A stretch of 64,000 nucleotides of DNA from JAJYSO01 sp964586655 (GCA_964586655.1 CAZPGY010000001.1:186001-250000); one strand, 5' to 3'; positions 33,631 to 42,739 are shown, numbered from the stretch's first letter. Notes: generated by a model not told the origin, from the letters alone. Program-made: numbers and translations.

Positions 33631-35009
33631 TTGGAAATCTTTTTTTTCAATACCTCAATTTTTTGTTGATACTTGGCGGCAGCTTTGGATTGGTTCAAGC
33701 CTTCATAAGTTTTGACCAGCGCGCGGTAAAAATCAACCTTTAATTTGGGGTTTTCTACCACAAAATCCACGCCCATCTGCAAGCTTTGCAAAGCAGATTT
33801 ATAGTTTTGTAGTCCGTTTGCCGCGGTGCCCTGCATCAAATATAAAAAAGCCTGAGCCGGAAAAATAGATGCCGCCTGTTGTGACAAGGCCAAGGCTTTT
33901 TGAAACTCTCCTACTTTGATTTGCAGCAGAAGAGTGGTTTTGATCAGGTCATATTGATGCGGGGTCTCTTGCAGGGCTTTTTCGAGATAAACCAAAGCTT
34001 TTGCGTTGTCTTTCCCGATATAATAGGTGCCCAGCTGTTGATTGGATTGGTGGCCGACACTGCTTTCCTTTCCTAAAATCCAAACCAATTCATCGCGATA
34101 TTCCGGATGCTTTTTGACCAGCTTTACAAAATCTTTAACCACGGTTTTCTTAACTTCGTTTCCGGTCATTTTATTGTTCAACAGGATTTTCATGGCATCA
34201 ACTGCCTTTTTATGGGCGCCTTTTTGTAGGTAAACCTGATACAGAACAATTTGTGCCGGTAAATTGTCGGCTTTTTTGTTTAGCAACTCTTTGGCGATTG
34301 TCAGCGCCTGATCCGGTTGGTGATTTTTTAAATACAGGTAGCTTAAATCGGCATAATTCAACAAATTATCAGGCTGAGACTTGATTTTTTGCTGCAAACC
34401 GGCAATTAGTTTTTTGGGATGGGTCGCTTCTCGATAAATCTGTCGCCGCAGGGCGTTGCGGAAACTGCTGCGCCCTTTCTTGTCGGCAATGTGGTCCAAG
34501 GCTTGTAAGGCCGATTGATATTGCTTTTGTCGAAAATATAGCTGTGCCAAATCTTGATAATATTCAATATCGAATGAAACTAATTTTTGCGCGATTTCTA
34601 TAGCTTTTGTATAGTTTTGGGTCTGGTCATAAAGCCGGTAGAGTTCGCTGAGGATACTGCGATCACGGGGTTTTGTTTGAAGGGCTTTTAGGAAATAGGC
34701 TTCCGCTTGGGCGGTATTTTCTAAACCCATATAGTTTTCTGCCAGTTCAAAATAAACTGCTGTCTTACGACTGCCCTTCAGCTTTTCTAAAGCCGATAAA
34801 ATATCAATAGCCTTTTGATAATTTCCGATGGCACGCTGAGCCAGGGCTTCGAAAAAATGGTTTTGAAACTCGTCGGTCACTTGTTCAAAGCCTGCCCTGT
34901 TTAAGGTGTCGTCAATAGGAACTTCTTCAACTTGCGAATATAGATTCCATGAAGCAACCAAGAGTCCTATCAGTGCGACCCGTTTTATGTACTTTACCAT
35001 CTTCGTCAT
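33627..35009 (-). CDS. Secreted tetratricopeptide-repeat protein
   Basis: A 460-aa protein with an N-terminal signal sequence (VALIGLLVASWNLYSQ) and about ten TPR helices pairs, e.g. AVYFELAENYMGLENTAQAEAYFLKAL (split: AVYFELAENYMGLEN and TAQAEAYFLKAL) and YQDLAQLYFRQKQYQSAL. It probably acts in the periplasm as a scaffold. The start at 35009 is an ATG; another ATG three codons later is equally good. It heads the operon TPR-DUF4292-EnvC and overlaps the next gene by 4 bases, so it may work with them in envelope assembly or cell division. Confidence 0.85.
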   Translation of the reverse strand: MTKMVKYIKRVALIGLLVASWNLYSQVEEVPIDDTLNRAGFEQVTDEFQNHFFEALAQRAIGNYQKAIDILSALEKLKGSRKTAVYFELAENYMGLENTAQAEAYFLKALQTKPRDRSILSELYRLYDQTQNYTKAIEIAQKLVSFDIEYYQDLAQLYFRQKQYQSALQALDHIADKKGRSSFRNALRRQIYREATHPKKLIAGLQQKIKSQPDNLLNYADLSYLYLKNHQPDQALTIAKELLNKKADNLPAQIVLYQVYLQKGAHKKAVDAMKILLNNKMTGNEVKKTVVKDFVKLVKKHPEYRDELVWILGKESSVGHQSNQQLGTYYIGKDNAKALVYLEKALQETPHQYDLIKTTLLLQIKVGEFQKALALSQQAASIFPAQAFLYLMQGTAANGLQNYKSALQSLQMGVDFVVENPKLKVDFYRALVKTYEGLNQSKAAAKYQQKIEVLKKKISK

Positions 35010-35113
35010 ATTGAGGCGTCATCAAGAAGAAAGCGATAATAATAGGTAAAACCAAGCATAAAAACAGGTGCTCTTTTGATTTACCCTATTAATCTTGTGC
35101 AACCGGCATCATC

Positions 35114-35791
35114 TTATTGGGCACAGTCAAGGCTGTCCAATACCGCTTGGATCTCGCCGGAAGCATCTCCACAAGCCTGAATCTGTGCCGTCAATGCATC
35201 CTGATAAGCCACACAGGCATCGTGAATCTCTTGTGGCGTACCGGAATTGAGCAATTCTTCATAATTAGTGGCTGCTGTTTCTGCCGTCATGGTGGCTATT
35301 TGACAGGCCTGACTGATGCTGTCTGTCGGAATGGTATCATTGACAACACCATCCCCAAAAGGGATATCTATAAATCCACCCTGACTAAAACTAAAGCTGG
35401 TGGAGTCGGTTAAGCCTTGGGCGTAGAAATAAAAAGTTCCGGTAAGGCTGTTGCCGCCTTCTTCGATAATCAATTGACCGCTTCCGGTAGAATCGGTGCT
35501 GTACGTAATTCCGTTGACACCGGTAAAAGTAGCGGTGTTGCCCGTGTTTTCTCCAAAGTGATAGGGGATGCCCACTTCCATGGAATGGAGTTGTAAGGTG
35601 ATTGTTTGCGAGCCTTTCTTGCCGATGATGAACAGTGTGCTGTCTCCTTCCAGGTGAGCCGACACCTGATTGGAATAAAAATATCCTTGCGGAGTGTCGC
35701 CCCGAATGGAAGGCTCGTGCCTTACAATATCATCGGTACAGCTGTAGCTTATTAGCAGCAAAAGTAAAAAAGGGAACATCAGTTTTTTCAT
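35114..35791 (-). CDS. Hypothetical lipoprotein (possibly DUF6252-like)
   Basis: A 225-aa protein with a lipobox (LISYSC, Cys18). Residues about 40-135 are beta-rich (FYSNQVSAHLEGDSTLFIIGKK; GSQTITLQLH; ITYSTDSTGSGQLII), like the single-domain DUF6252 proteins of Bacteroidota, though I cannot confirm that. The C-terminal 80 residues are helical with four Cys (ACQIATMTA, DACVAYQ, QACGDASG, LDCAQ), which could form disulfides. It lies 100 bases upstream of the TPR operon in the same direction. Role unknown. Confidence 0.7.
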   Translation of the reverse strand: MKKLMFPFLLLLLISYSCTDDIVRHEPSIRGDTPQGYFYSNQVSAHLEGDSTLFIIGKKGSQTITLQLHSMEVGIPYHFGENTGNTATFTGVNGITYSTDSTGSGQLIIEEGGNSLTGTFYFYAQGLTDSTSFSFSQGGFIDIPFGDGVVNDTIPTDSISQACQIATMTAETAATNYEELLNSGTPQEIHDACVAYQDALTAQIQACGDASGEIQAVLDSLDCAQ

Positions 35792-36618
35792 AAGAATCAG
35801 TGTTTAAAGGCGTATTTGAAACAGTTTGGGTGTAAAAATAACGGTTCTATATGAAATCTATGGGATAAAAAACCAAATAAGTTAAAATTTCTAAACTTGC
35901 CCCTTCAAATGCAGTTGAAACCTCGTTGTTGAGGCGGCCACTCGACTGTTTTTACAGGGCTTATAACATAAGAACCTAAATCACTTTATCGCTCCATCGT
36001 TATAAAAATAGTATGGAGTTTATTTCTACTTTGACAGATTAAAAAAAATCCGACAAGCCTCTGTTTTTCGGGGCTTTTTCCCCCGACCCTAAAGGGAGAA
36101 TCCCCGAAAAACACCCTTGGTTCCCTTTAGGGTCAGGGGAAAACAAGGGTGTTTAGCCCTTAGATGAAACAAAATTTCATGAACAAACTTATGCTGTTGT
36201 TCAATCGGATAAATGTGTCAAAGTAGAACTATTTAAATTTTCTATACAGCAAAAAGTTTTTTCGCTTCAATTTTAAAAATCGAAACAACCGCTATAACTA
36301 CAAAAGTACATAAAATTTTTGTATTGAAAATTTCACAAAAATACGATGGAAAAAGACGTTGAAGTTGAATTAGAATCTGAACTTTCACAGGTTTGCAAAA
36401 CTGTGCTGCATGAGGCCTGACAGTTTTTTATCATTGATGATGCGATTAGTATTCCAATATATTTACAGCGGGTTCTTATTTTTCAGGCATTTGTGGCATT
36501 GCCATCCCTTTGCAGTAGTTTTTACAGCGGTGGGAGTGTCTTGCCGTTGCCTAAAACTAAAGCCATGAATAATTCGGAGGGAAAGCATGAAGGGTAGGGG
36601 AAATAAAAAATCATTTTC
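35792..36618. other. Non-coding region with a nested hairpin before rpsP
   Basis: No gene called. At 36064-36152 two hairpins lie side by side: TTTTTCGGGG (36064-36073) with CCCCGAAAAA (36102-36111), and ACACCCTTG (36111-36119) with CAAGGGTGT (36144-36152). Their loops (about 36080-36100 and 36121-36140) are themselves near-complementary (CCCCCGACCCTAAAGGG and CCCTTTAGGGTCAGGGG). A 24-codon open frame at 36346-36420 is not supported. Confidence 0.6.
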
Positions 36619-36652
36619 TTTGAAGGGGATAAAAAAATAGTTCTTACATTTG
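36619..36652 (+). promoter_or_regulatory. Promoter of the rpsP operon
   Basis: TTTG (36619-36622), 22 bases, then TACATTTG (36645-36652). It lies 49 bases before the rpsP start. Confidence 0.65.
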
Positions 36653-36700
36653 CGGACTTATTAATAACCGGGGTCGAGTACCCCAAAATTTAATTACTAT

Positions 36701-37345
36701 ATGTCACTAAAAATCAGATTACAACGTCACGGAAAAAAGGGAAAGCCTTTTTATTGGATTGTTGCTGCCGATTCACGCGCCAAACGCGATGGAAAGTACT
36801 TGGAGAAATTAGGAACTTACAATCCGTTGACCAATCCGGCGACAGTTAAGTTGGATGTAGACAAAGCTGTGGAGTGGATGTTTAATGGGGCGCAGCCTAC
36901 CGACACTGCTCGCGATTTGCTCTCTTCAAAAGGAGCGATGCTGAAAAAGCATTTGCTGACCGGAGTTCGAAAAGGAGCCTTGACAGCAGAAGAAGCCGAA
37001 AAGAAATTTGAATCTTGGGTAGCTGAAAAAGAAGAAAAACTCGCTAAGCGTCGAGAAGAGCACCAAAAATCTCGAGCCGATGCCAAGGCTAAAGCGCTGG
37101 AAGCAGAAAAAGAGGTTAATGCGAAACGCGCTGCTGCGGCACAACCCGAAGAGCCGGAAGCGGAAGCAGAAGCTACAGAGGCTCCTGAAAACGCTGACGA
37201 AGCAACCCAAGCTGAAGACGAAACGAAAACCGCCATCGAAAAAGAAGCGGAAGCGGCTAAAGCTGATAAAGCAGAAAAGGCAGAAGATAAAAAAGCCGAT
37301 GAAGCTGCAGAGAAAGAAGCCGATAAAAAAGAAGGCGACCAATAA
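36701..37345 (+). CDS. rpsP: 30S ribosomal protein S16 with long charged C-terminal tail
   Basis: The first 85 or so residues are a standard S16 (MSLKIRLQRHGKKGKPFYWIV split as MSLKIRLQRHG and KKGKPFYWIVAADSRAKRDG; LGTYNPL; PTDTARDLL), which binds 16S rRNA and helps assemble the small subunit. The protein goes on for about 130 residues that are almost only Ala, Glu, Lys and Asp, probably a disordered or helical tail. Extended S16 proteins are usual in Bacteroidota, but this one is long. It starts a compact operon with rimM (15 bases later) and trmN6. Confidence 0.97.
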   Translation: MSLKIRLQRHGKKGKPFYWIVAADSRAKRDGKYLEKLGTYNPLTNPATVKLDVDKAVEWMFNGAQPTDTARDLLSSKGAMLKKHLLTGVRKGALTAEEAEKKFESWVAEKEEKLAKRREEHQKSRADAKAKALEAEKEVNAKRAAAAQPEEPEAEAEATEAPENADEATQAEDETKTAIEKEAEAAKADKAEKAEDKKADEAAEKEADKKEGDQ

Positions 37346-37360
37346 AAAGTCTACCCGACG

Positions 37361-37885
37361 ATGCGCAAAGAAGATTGTTTCTATTTGGGTGTTATTGTTG
37401 GAAAATTCAGTTTTAAAGGGGAGGTGTTGATTAAATTGGACACCGATCGACCCGAACACTATCTCAAAAAGGAATCGGTTTTTGTGGAACTCCATGAAGG
37501 CCTGATTCCTTTTTTTATGGAAGAGCGTCAGCTACAAAAGAGCCGGCTGCTCCGAGTTAAATTTGAAGAGGTCAATTCGGAAACAGAAGCGCAGGAAATT
37601 CTTAACAAAGCGGTGTATCTTCCGCTTAAAGAGCTGCCCGAACTCGAAAGCGATCAGTTTTATTTTCACGAAGTTATTGGATTTACCATGATTGATCGAC
37701 ATGATGGAGAAATAGGCACTTTGAAGTCTATCAATGACATAACTCCGCAAGCCCTTTTTGAAATTGATCACCACGGAAAAGAAGTGCTCGTTCCCATACA
37801 CGATGATTTTATTGTAAAAGTGGACAAAGCTCATAAAACAATTGAGCTCGATCTACCCGACGGACTCCTTGAAATGTACCGCTGA
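37361..37885 (+). CDS. rimM: 16S rRNA processing factor RimM
   Basis: A 174-aa protein: the N-terminal RimM domain (YLGVIVGKFSFKGEVLIKLDTDRP split as LGVIVGKFSFKGEV and LIKLDTDRP) and a C-terminal PRC barrel (FYFHEVIGFTMID; EVLVPIHDDFIVKVD). RimM binds S19 and helps mature the 30S head. It follows rpsP at 15 bases, the usual ribosomal gene order, and is followed at 2 bases by trmN6. Confidence 0.95.
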   Translation: MRKEDCFYLGVIVGKFSFKGEVLIKLDTDRPEHYLKKESVFVELHEGLIPFFMEERQLQKSRLLRVKFEEVNSETEAQEILNKAVYLPLKELPELESDQFYFHEVIGFTMIDRHDGEIGTLKSINDITPQALFEIDHHGKEVLVPIHDDFIVKVDKAHKTIELDLPDGLLEMYR

Positions 37886-37887
37886 TT

Positions 37888-38613
37888 TTGGCTGATTCAC
37901 ATTCTACATTTTACTTTAAAGAATTTGCGATCAAACAAGACCAATGTGCCATGAAAATTGGTACAGACGGGGTTTTGTTGGGCGCCTGGGCCACGCTGAA
38001 TCCGTCTTGCCGTTCAATTTTAGATATTGGAGCCGGTACCGGTCTGCTCGCGTTGATGATGGCCCAACGCAGTACTGCGGAATGGATAGACGCGCTTGAA
38101 ATTGACGACCGGGCTTATGAACAGTGTGTCGATAATTTTGAAAACAGCCCCTGGAACGATCGTCTTTTTTGCTACCATGCCGATTTTCAAGATTTTGTAG
38201 AAGAAATGAACGGGGAAACGTATGATTTTATAATCAGTAATCCCCCTTATTTTGAACCGCCCCAAAAGCAAGAAGGGCTTTCTGTCGAACGCCAAACAGC
38301 ACGCTTTACAGGAAAATTGAGTTTTGAGAAATTGCTCGCGGGAGTCGCTGCGCTGTTGAGCCCTGCCGGAAGTTTTGCGCTGATCTTACCCGCGCAAAGG
38401 GAAGACGATTTTATCCGACAAGCTGCTCATCATCAACTTTTTATCCAAAAAATCACGCGTGTAAAAGGACATCCCAAAGCTGCTTTTAAACGGAGTTTGT
38501 TGCAATTTGGGTTTAACAAAGTTGCCCCGCAAAGCGATGAATTGGTCATCGAACGGGCTCGTCACGAATATACGGCGGCTTATAGGGCGCTGACTCGAGA
38601 TTTTTATTTGTGA
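37888..38613 (+). CDS. trmN6: tRNA1(Val) (adenine(37)-N6)-methyltransferase
   Basis: A 241-aa SAM-dependent methyltransferase of the YfiC/TrmN6 group. The signatures are KIGTDGVLLGAWA near residue 30, DIGAGTGLLALMMAQR (motif I) and the amino-methylase NPPYFEPPQ near residue 115. It would methylate A37 of tRNA-Val. The TTG at 37888 is the only early start that keeps the N-terminal FYFKEFAIKQDQCAMKIGT; it lies 2 bases after rimM, so translation is probably coupled. Confidence 0.9.
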   Translation: MADSHSTFYFKEFAIKQDQCAMKIGTDGVLLGAWATLNPSCRSILDIGAGTGLLALMMAQRSTAEWIDALEIDDRAYEQCVDNFENSPWNDRLFCYHADFQDFVEEMNGETYDFIISNPPYFEPPQKQEGLSVERQTARFTGKLSFEKLLAGVAALLSPAGSFALILPAQREDDFIRQAAHHQLFIQKITRVKGHPKAAFKRSLLQFGFNKVAPQSDELVIERARHEYTAAYRALTRDFYL

Positions 38614-38880
38614 TAATTATTACCCATTGGTATGAACTCCGCGTTGTGCGTAAATATCTTTCTAAAACCTTCTTCTCTTATGCGTTTTCTAATGTGAATA
38701 AAATCACTTGGACCGCAAGGAAAACTGTGTCGAAAAAAGACTTCTCCACAAAAATATTGAAAATAAGGATTGCCCTCCCATTCCTTTGAAAACTTCTCAT
38801 CTTCAGCGACATACAGATTTTTAAGCCGTATATAGCCCACCATCAATCGGATCGGCACAGCGGATTTTTCTGAGGCCTAT
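38604..38880 (-). pseudogene. IS5-family transposase remnant
   Basis: The minus-strand frame encodes PIRLMVGYIRLKNLYVAEDE, then NPYFQYFCGE, FFRHSFPCGPSDF and RKRIREEGFRKI, the N-terminal DUF772 part of IS5-type transposases (PIRLMVGL..LK.LY..SDE; NPY.QYFCGE..F.H..PC.PS). Only about 75 residues remain; the frame is closed by a stop upstream at about 38878 and leaves the homology after FRKIF. The catalytic DDE region is absent. The piece lies between 13-base direct repeats at 38621 and 39076. Confidence 0.78.
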
Positions 38881-39094
38881 AACCCTTCAAGGGTTCAAAA
38901 CCCTTGAAGGGTTGTCGTGAAGGGTTGTCGTGAAGGGTTGTCGTGAAGGGTTGTTGTATAAGATAACACTATCCTTGCAATTTAAGCTATTATAGCACCT
39001 CGACTTATCAATGATATATCTCTGGTTATCAATTATTTGTGATTAATTATTTGGTTTTTAAGGGATGACGAATTGTACCCATTGGTATACCCCC
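38614..39094. repeat. Transposon-scar region with direct and tandem repeats
   Basis: TACCCATTGGTAT occurs at 38621-38633 and 39076-39088, the two ends of a block that holds the IS5 remnant. Inside it, a 13-base unit GAAGGGTTGTCGT is repeated four times at 38906-38957 (the last copy has one change), preceded by an AACCCTTCAAGGGTT palindrome at 38881-38895. No other gene is present. Confidence 0.75.
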
Positions 39095-39130
39095 AAAAAA
39101 AAACCTCCAAGATTTCGAAGATCTTAGAGG
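39095..39130 (-). terminator. Terminator of the saccharopine-dehydrogenase-like gene
   Basis: On the minus strand, CCTCTAAGAT pairs with ATCTTGGAGG (one mismatch, 7-base loop) and is followed by nine T. Confidence 0.85.
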
Positions 39131-39154
39131 CTTGTGAGAGATTATTCAAGGTTT

Positions 39155-40525
39155 TCAGCCATTGATATTAGACGGATTGTAGTCGCTGTAAGGCACCTCT
39201 TTTTCAATAAACTTGATGTCGTGTTCTTCGAGTTCATCTAAGATTGGGGCATATACTTCTTTGTCGATGGGGCGATGTACCCCCGGAGTTTTGATATTCC
39301 CATTCAGAATTTCGATAGCCGCAATACCTACCGGATAGCCTACGGTTTTGGCCATAGCCGTGTAGATCTGATCCTCGCCGATACTGACCATGGTCGAATC
39401 GATTTGTTTCTTTTCTCCCTTGAGCTCATAGCCAAATTTGTGATACATCACCACCATGTCCTTATCCTCGGGAGCCAGACTCCATTTTTCCTCCAAAATC
39501 TTTTGTAAGGCTTGGGCCGGGGTGGCATTTTTAATGCCGATTTTCTTGTTGGGATTGAATAAATCCAATTCCTCCAACTTCTCCCACATGATATCATCAC
39601 GGTCTATTCTCAAATTATAACGGGTCTTGAGTTCTACGGAATCTGTTGGGTGATAGGGAAGAAATGCATTGATAAAATCGCGATAACTCATCGTTTCGGT
39701 GTCTTTCATCTGATAGCCGTCATCGGTCATGCCCAGCTGTACAAACATGTTCCAAGCCCTACTAAAGCCAACGCGTCTCAGGGTTCCGCGATAAATAGTC
39801 TTGACATCTTCGAGGCCATAAATGGGGCGGTATTTAAGGGAATTGCGATTGGCCAAGCCCTCGAAGCGTCCATATCCTTCAATTTCTAAAAATTCGGTGC
39901 GTCGAAACAAACGGTGATAGGGAATGTATTTGTATTGTCCTTCCTGAATAAATTCTGCAGCTCCGCCTTGTCCGGCAACCACTACGTTTCTGGGATTCCA
40001 AGTAAATTTATAATTCCATAGGTTGGTGTCGCTTTCGGGAGCGACCAATCCGCCGGTAAAAGATTCAAAGGAAATCATTTTGCCGCCTTTTTCCCTAATT
40101 CGGTCAATAACACGCATGGCACTCATGTGATCGATACCGGGATCTACACCGATTTCGTTCATGAACACCAGGTTGTGCTTTTTAACGTCTTCATCCAGTT
40201 CCCACATCTCATCGCTGACATAAGAAGGAGTAACCAGATTTTTATGGTGTTTGACACAGTCTTTGGCCACGGCGATATGAAAGCGGGCAGGCAGCATAGA
40301 AATGACAATATCGGCAGCTTTGATTTCCCGAACTCGGGCTTCTTCATCAAAAACATCCAGCTCAATGGCTTCGGTGTCAGGGTGATTGTTGACAAAACTT
40401 TGCGCGTTGGCCAAGGAAACATCGCCGATTTTGAGATGCAGCGCTTCAGATTTTGATTTCTCTTGTAAGTATTGGATTAGGGAAGCAGTCGATTTGCCGG
40501 CCCCAATGATTAATATATTTCGCAT
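39155..40525 (-). CDS. Saccharopine dehydrogenase family protein (LYS9-like)
   Basis: A 456-aa NAD(P)-dependent enzyme with Rossmann motif IGAGKSTASLIQYL (6-19), SMLPARFH, NEIGVDPGIDHMSAM, and the C-terminal VGYPVGIAAIEILNG of the glutamate-forming saccharopine dehydrogenase group. It may act in lysine breakdown (saccharopine to aminoadipate semialdehyde and glutamate), although family members also serve other pathways. It is transcribed alone, divergently from the DUF423 gene, and has a strong terminator. Confidence 0.88.
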   Translation of the reverse strand: MRNILIIGAGKSTASLIQYLQEKSKSEALHLKIGDVSLANAQSFVNNHPDTEAIELDVFDEEARVREIKAADIVISMLPARFHIAVAKDCVKHHKNLVTPSYVSDEMWELDEDVKKHNLVFMNEIGVDPGIDHMSAMRVIDRIREKGGKMISFESFTGGLVAPESDTNLWNYKFTWNPRNVVVAGQGGAAEFIQEGQYKYIPYHRLFRRTEFLEIEGYGRFEGLANRNSLKYRPIYGLEDVKTIYRGTLRRVGFSRAWNMFVQLGMTDDGYQMKDTETMSYRDFINAFLPYHPTDSVELKTRYNLRIDRDDIMWEKLEELDLFNPNKKIGIKNATPAQALQKILEEKWSLAPEDKDMVVMYHKFGYELKGEKKQIDSTMVSIGEDQIYTAMAKTVGYPVGIAAIEILNGNIKTPGVHRPIDKEVYAPILDELEEHDIKFIEKEVPYSDYNPSNING

Positions 40526-40540
40526 TGTGGATTACTTGTT

Positions 40541-40568
40541 TAAATTTGCAAAAAGAAAAACAAAAATA
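40541..40568. promoter_or_regulatory. Overlapping divergent promoters
   Basis: Plus strand TAAATTTG (40541-40548) serves the DUF423 gene at 40576. Minus strand TATTTTTG (40568-40561) serves the saccharopine-dehydrogenase-like gene whose start is at 40525. The two -7 motifs are only 12 bases apart. Confidence 0.5.
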
Positions 40569-40575
40569 AAAAAAT

Positions 40576-40986
40576 ATGGAACCTGAAAAAACTTCATTCC
40601 AAAGAAACCTATTAATTCTTGGCGCAGTTCTGGGTTTTTTGGCGGTCATCTTTGGTGCTTATGGCGCGCATGGACTCAAAGGACAAATTAGTGCCGAAAA
40701 TTTGGGGGTTTTTGAAACGGGAGTGCGTTTTCAAATGTACCACGCCTTGTTTGCCCTCATTGTTGGTTGCTTGGGGGTGTTGTCTAAAAAAACACGAAAT
40801 ATTATCTTCTATTTCTTACTGTTTGGCGTGATTTTTTTTTCGGGCTCGATTTATGGACTGGCTACCCAAAGCATAACCGGCATTAATTTTACTGCCGTGG
40901 CTTTACTAACGCCTTTAGGCGGACTGCTTTTGATTCTTTCTTGGGGGCTGGTGATTATAAACTTATTGAAAATTAAGACTTTTTAA
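40576..40986 (+). CDS. DUF423 membrane protein
   Basis: A 136-aa protein with four membrane segments and the DUF423 signature FGAYGAHGLKGQ near residue 33, YHALFALI, and a C-terminal LLTPLGGLLLILSW. Function unknown; homologues include YwdK and YgdD. It stands 56 bases before pckA, but pckA has its own promoter motif. Confidence 0.88.
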   Translation: MEPEKTSFQRNLLILGAVLGFLAVIFGAYGAHGLKGQISAENLGVFETGVRFQMYHALFALIVGCLGVLSKKTRNIIFYFLLFGVIFFSGSIYGLATQSITGINFTAVALLTPLGGLLLILSWGLVIINLLKIKTF

Positions 40987-41009
40987 AAGCTTGATTGAGC
41001 TTTAATGTT

Positions 41010-41017
41010 TAATTTTG
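41010..41017 (+). promoter_or_regulatory. -7 motif of pckA
   Basis: TAATTTTG fits TAnnTTTG, 25 bases before the pckA ATG; a TTG lies 16 bases upstream at 40991. Confidence 0.5.
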
Positions 41018-41042
41018 TCAAAAATCAGAATAAAAAAATTCT

Positions 41043-42644
41043 ATGTTTTCAGAAAAGAAAACCATCCAACTTCCCAAGATGGTTGATTATGGTTTTAAAA
41101 ACAAAGCAGAACAGGTTCACTATCAGCTGAGTCCTGAAAAATTACAACAAATTACGGTAGATGAGGAGCGTGGAGAAGAGACCGCTTCCGGAGTATTGGT
41201 GGTCAAAACAGGAAAATTTACCGGTCGGTCGCCCAAAGATCGATTTATCGTAAAAGATGAGGTCACCGCAGAGGAAGTGTGGTGGGGTGATATCAACCTG
41301 CCCTTTTCTCCTGATAAGTTTGATGCCCTCTATGACAAGGTGGTGGATTATCTTTCCGACAAGGAAATTTATGTCCGTGATTCTTATGCCTGTGCGGCAG
41401 AGGATTACAGATTGAATATTAGAGTGGTCACCGAATATGCTTGGAGCAATATGTTTGCCTATAACATGTTTCAGCGTCCTACTGAAGACGAACTCAATAA
41501 CTTTAAAGAGGATTGGCTAATTGTCAATGCCCCCGAGTTCATGGCAGATCCTGAAGTGGATGGTACCCGACAAGAAAATTTTGCGATTCTCAATTTCAAG
41601 CGAAAAATTGCTTTAATTGGCGGAACTGCTTATACGGGGGAAATCAAAAAAGGGATTTTCTCAGCTTTGAATTTTATCATGCCGGTTGATCGTCAGGTGC
41701 TGTCGATGCACTCTTCGGCCAATGTGGGGAAAAAAGGAGATACTGCTATTTTCTTTGGCCTTTCGGGAACAGGAAAAACCACTTTATCGGCCGATCCGGA
41801 ACGCAAGCTCATTGGAGATGATGAACACGGATGGACGCCCGACAATCGGGTATTTAACTTTGAAGGCGGGTGCTATGCCAAGACTTTTGAACTCTCTGCA
41901 GAAAAAGAACCCGATATTTATAATGCCGTTAAACCGGGCGCTATTCTTGAAAATGTAATTCTAAAGGACAATGGAGAAGTAGACTTTGATGACATCTCCA
42001 TCACTCCCAATACGCGGGTGAGCTATCCCATTGACTACATCAAAAACATTCAGCAGCCTTCGGTAGGCGGGAATCCAAAGAATATTTTCTTTTTGACAGC
42101 TGATGCTTTTGGCGTATTGCCTCCCATTAGTAAACTTACACCGGGACAGGCTGCTTATCACTTTATCAGTGGGTACACGGCCAAAGTTGCCGGAACAGAA
42201 GAAGGTGTTGATGAGCCTCAGCCCAATTTCTCTGCGTGTTTCGGGGCGCCTTTCATGCCTTTGCACCCCACGCGATATGCCGAAATGCTCAGTAAAAAAA
42301 TGAAGGAATCCGGAGTTAATGTTTGGTTGGTCAATACCGGATGGACCGGAGGCCCCTACGGAACCGGATCGCGCATGAGTTTGAAATATACCCGAGCCAT
42401 GGTGGCTGCCATTCTAAACGGGCAACTTCTTGAGGTAGATTATAAAATCCACCCGCTTTTTGGATTGCACATGCCTACTTCCTGTCCCGAGGTGCCCAGC
42501 GAGGTGTTGGACCCCAAGGAAACCTGGGAAGACAAAGCAGCTTATGATGCCAAGGCTAAGGAATTGTCAGGATTCTTTAAAGAGAACTTTAAACAATTTG
42601 AAGCCTATGCCAATGAGGAAATCATGGGCGGGCAACCTGAGTAA
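41043..42644 (+). CDS. pckA: Phosphoenolpyruvate carboxykinase (ATP)
   Basis: Converts oxaloacetate and ATP to phosphoenolpyruvate, CO2 and ADP, the first step of gluconeogenesis. The 533-aa sequence carries TGRSPKDRFIV, the metal-binding MHSSANVG, the kinase loop GLSGTGKTT (239-247), DDEHGW and ENVIL, and NTGWTGGPYGTG, all as in ATP-type enzymes. It is full length, has its own -7 motif and ends in a clear terminator, so it is a single-gene unit. Confidence 0.98.
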   Translation: MFSEKKTIQLPKMVDYGFKNKAEQVHYQLSPEKLQQITVDEERGEETASGVLVVKTGKFTGRSPKDRFIVKDEVTAEEVWWGDINLPFSPDKFDALYDKVVDYLSDKEIYVRDSYACAAEDYRLNIRVVTEYAWSNMFAYNMFQRPTEDELNNFKEDWLIVNAPEFMADPEVDGTRQENFAILNFKRKIALIGGTAYTGEIKKGIFSALNFIMPVDRQVLSMHSSANVGKKGDTAIFFGLSGTGKTTLSADPERKLIGDDEHGWTPDNRVFNFEGGCYAKTFELSAEKEPDIYNAVKPGAILENVILKDNGEVDFDDISITPNTRVSYPIDYIKNIQQPSVGGNPKNIFFLTADAFGVLPPISKLTPGQAAYHFISGYTAKVAGTEEGVDEPQPNFSACFGAPFMPLHPTRYAEMLSKKMKESGVNVWLVNTGWTGGPYGTGSRMSLKYTRAMVAAILNGQLLEVDYKIHPLFGLHMPTSCPEVPSEVLDPKETWEDKAAYDAKAKELSGFFKENFKQFEAYANEEIMGGQPE

Positions 42645-42739
42645 GCTTGAGAGGCTGTTCTTATTGCTGCAGAAGGGGCTTTACATAAGACTCTTCGGCT
42701 TTAAGCGCCTTTGAAGATCGTGCATAAATGTGTTACTAA

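Noticed and set aside
36346..36420. 24-codon frame upstream of rpsP
   Set aside because: Short, no promoter motif at a fitting distance and no known leader peptide.
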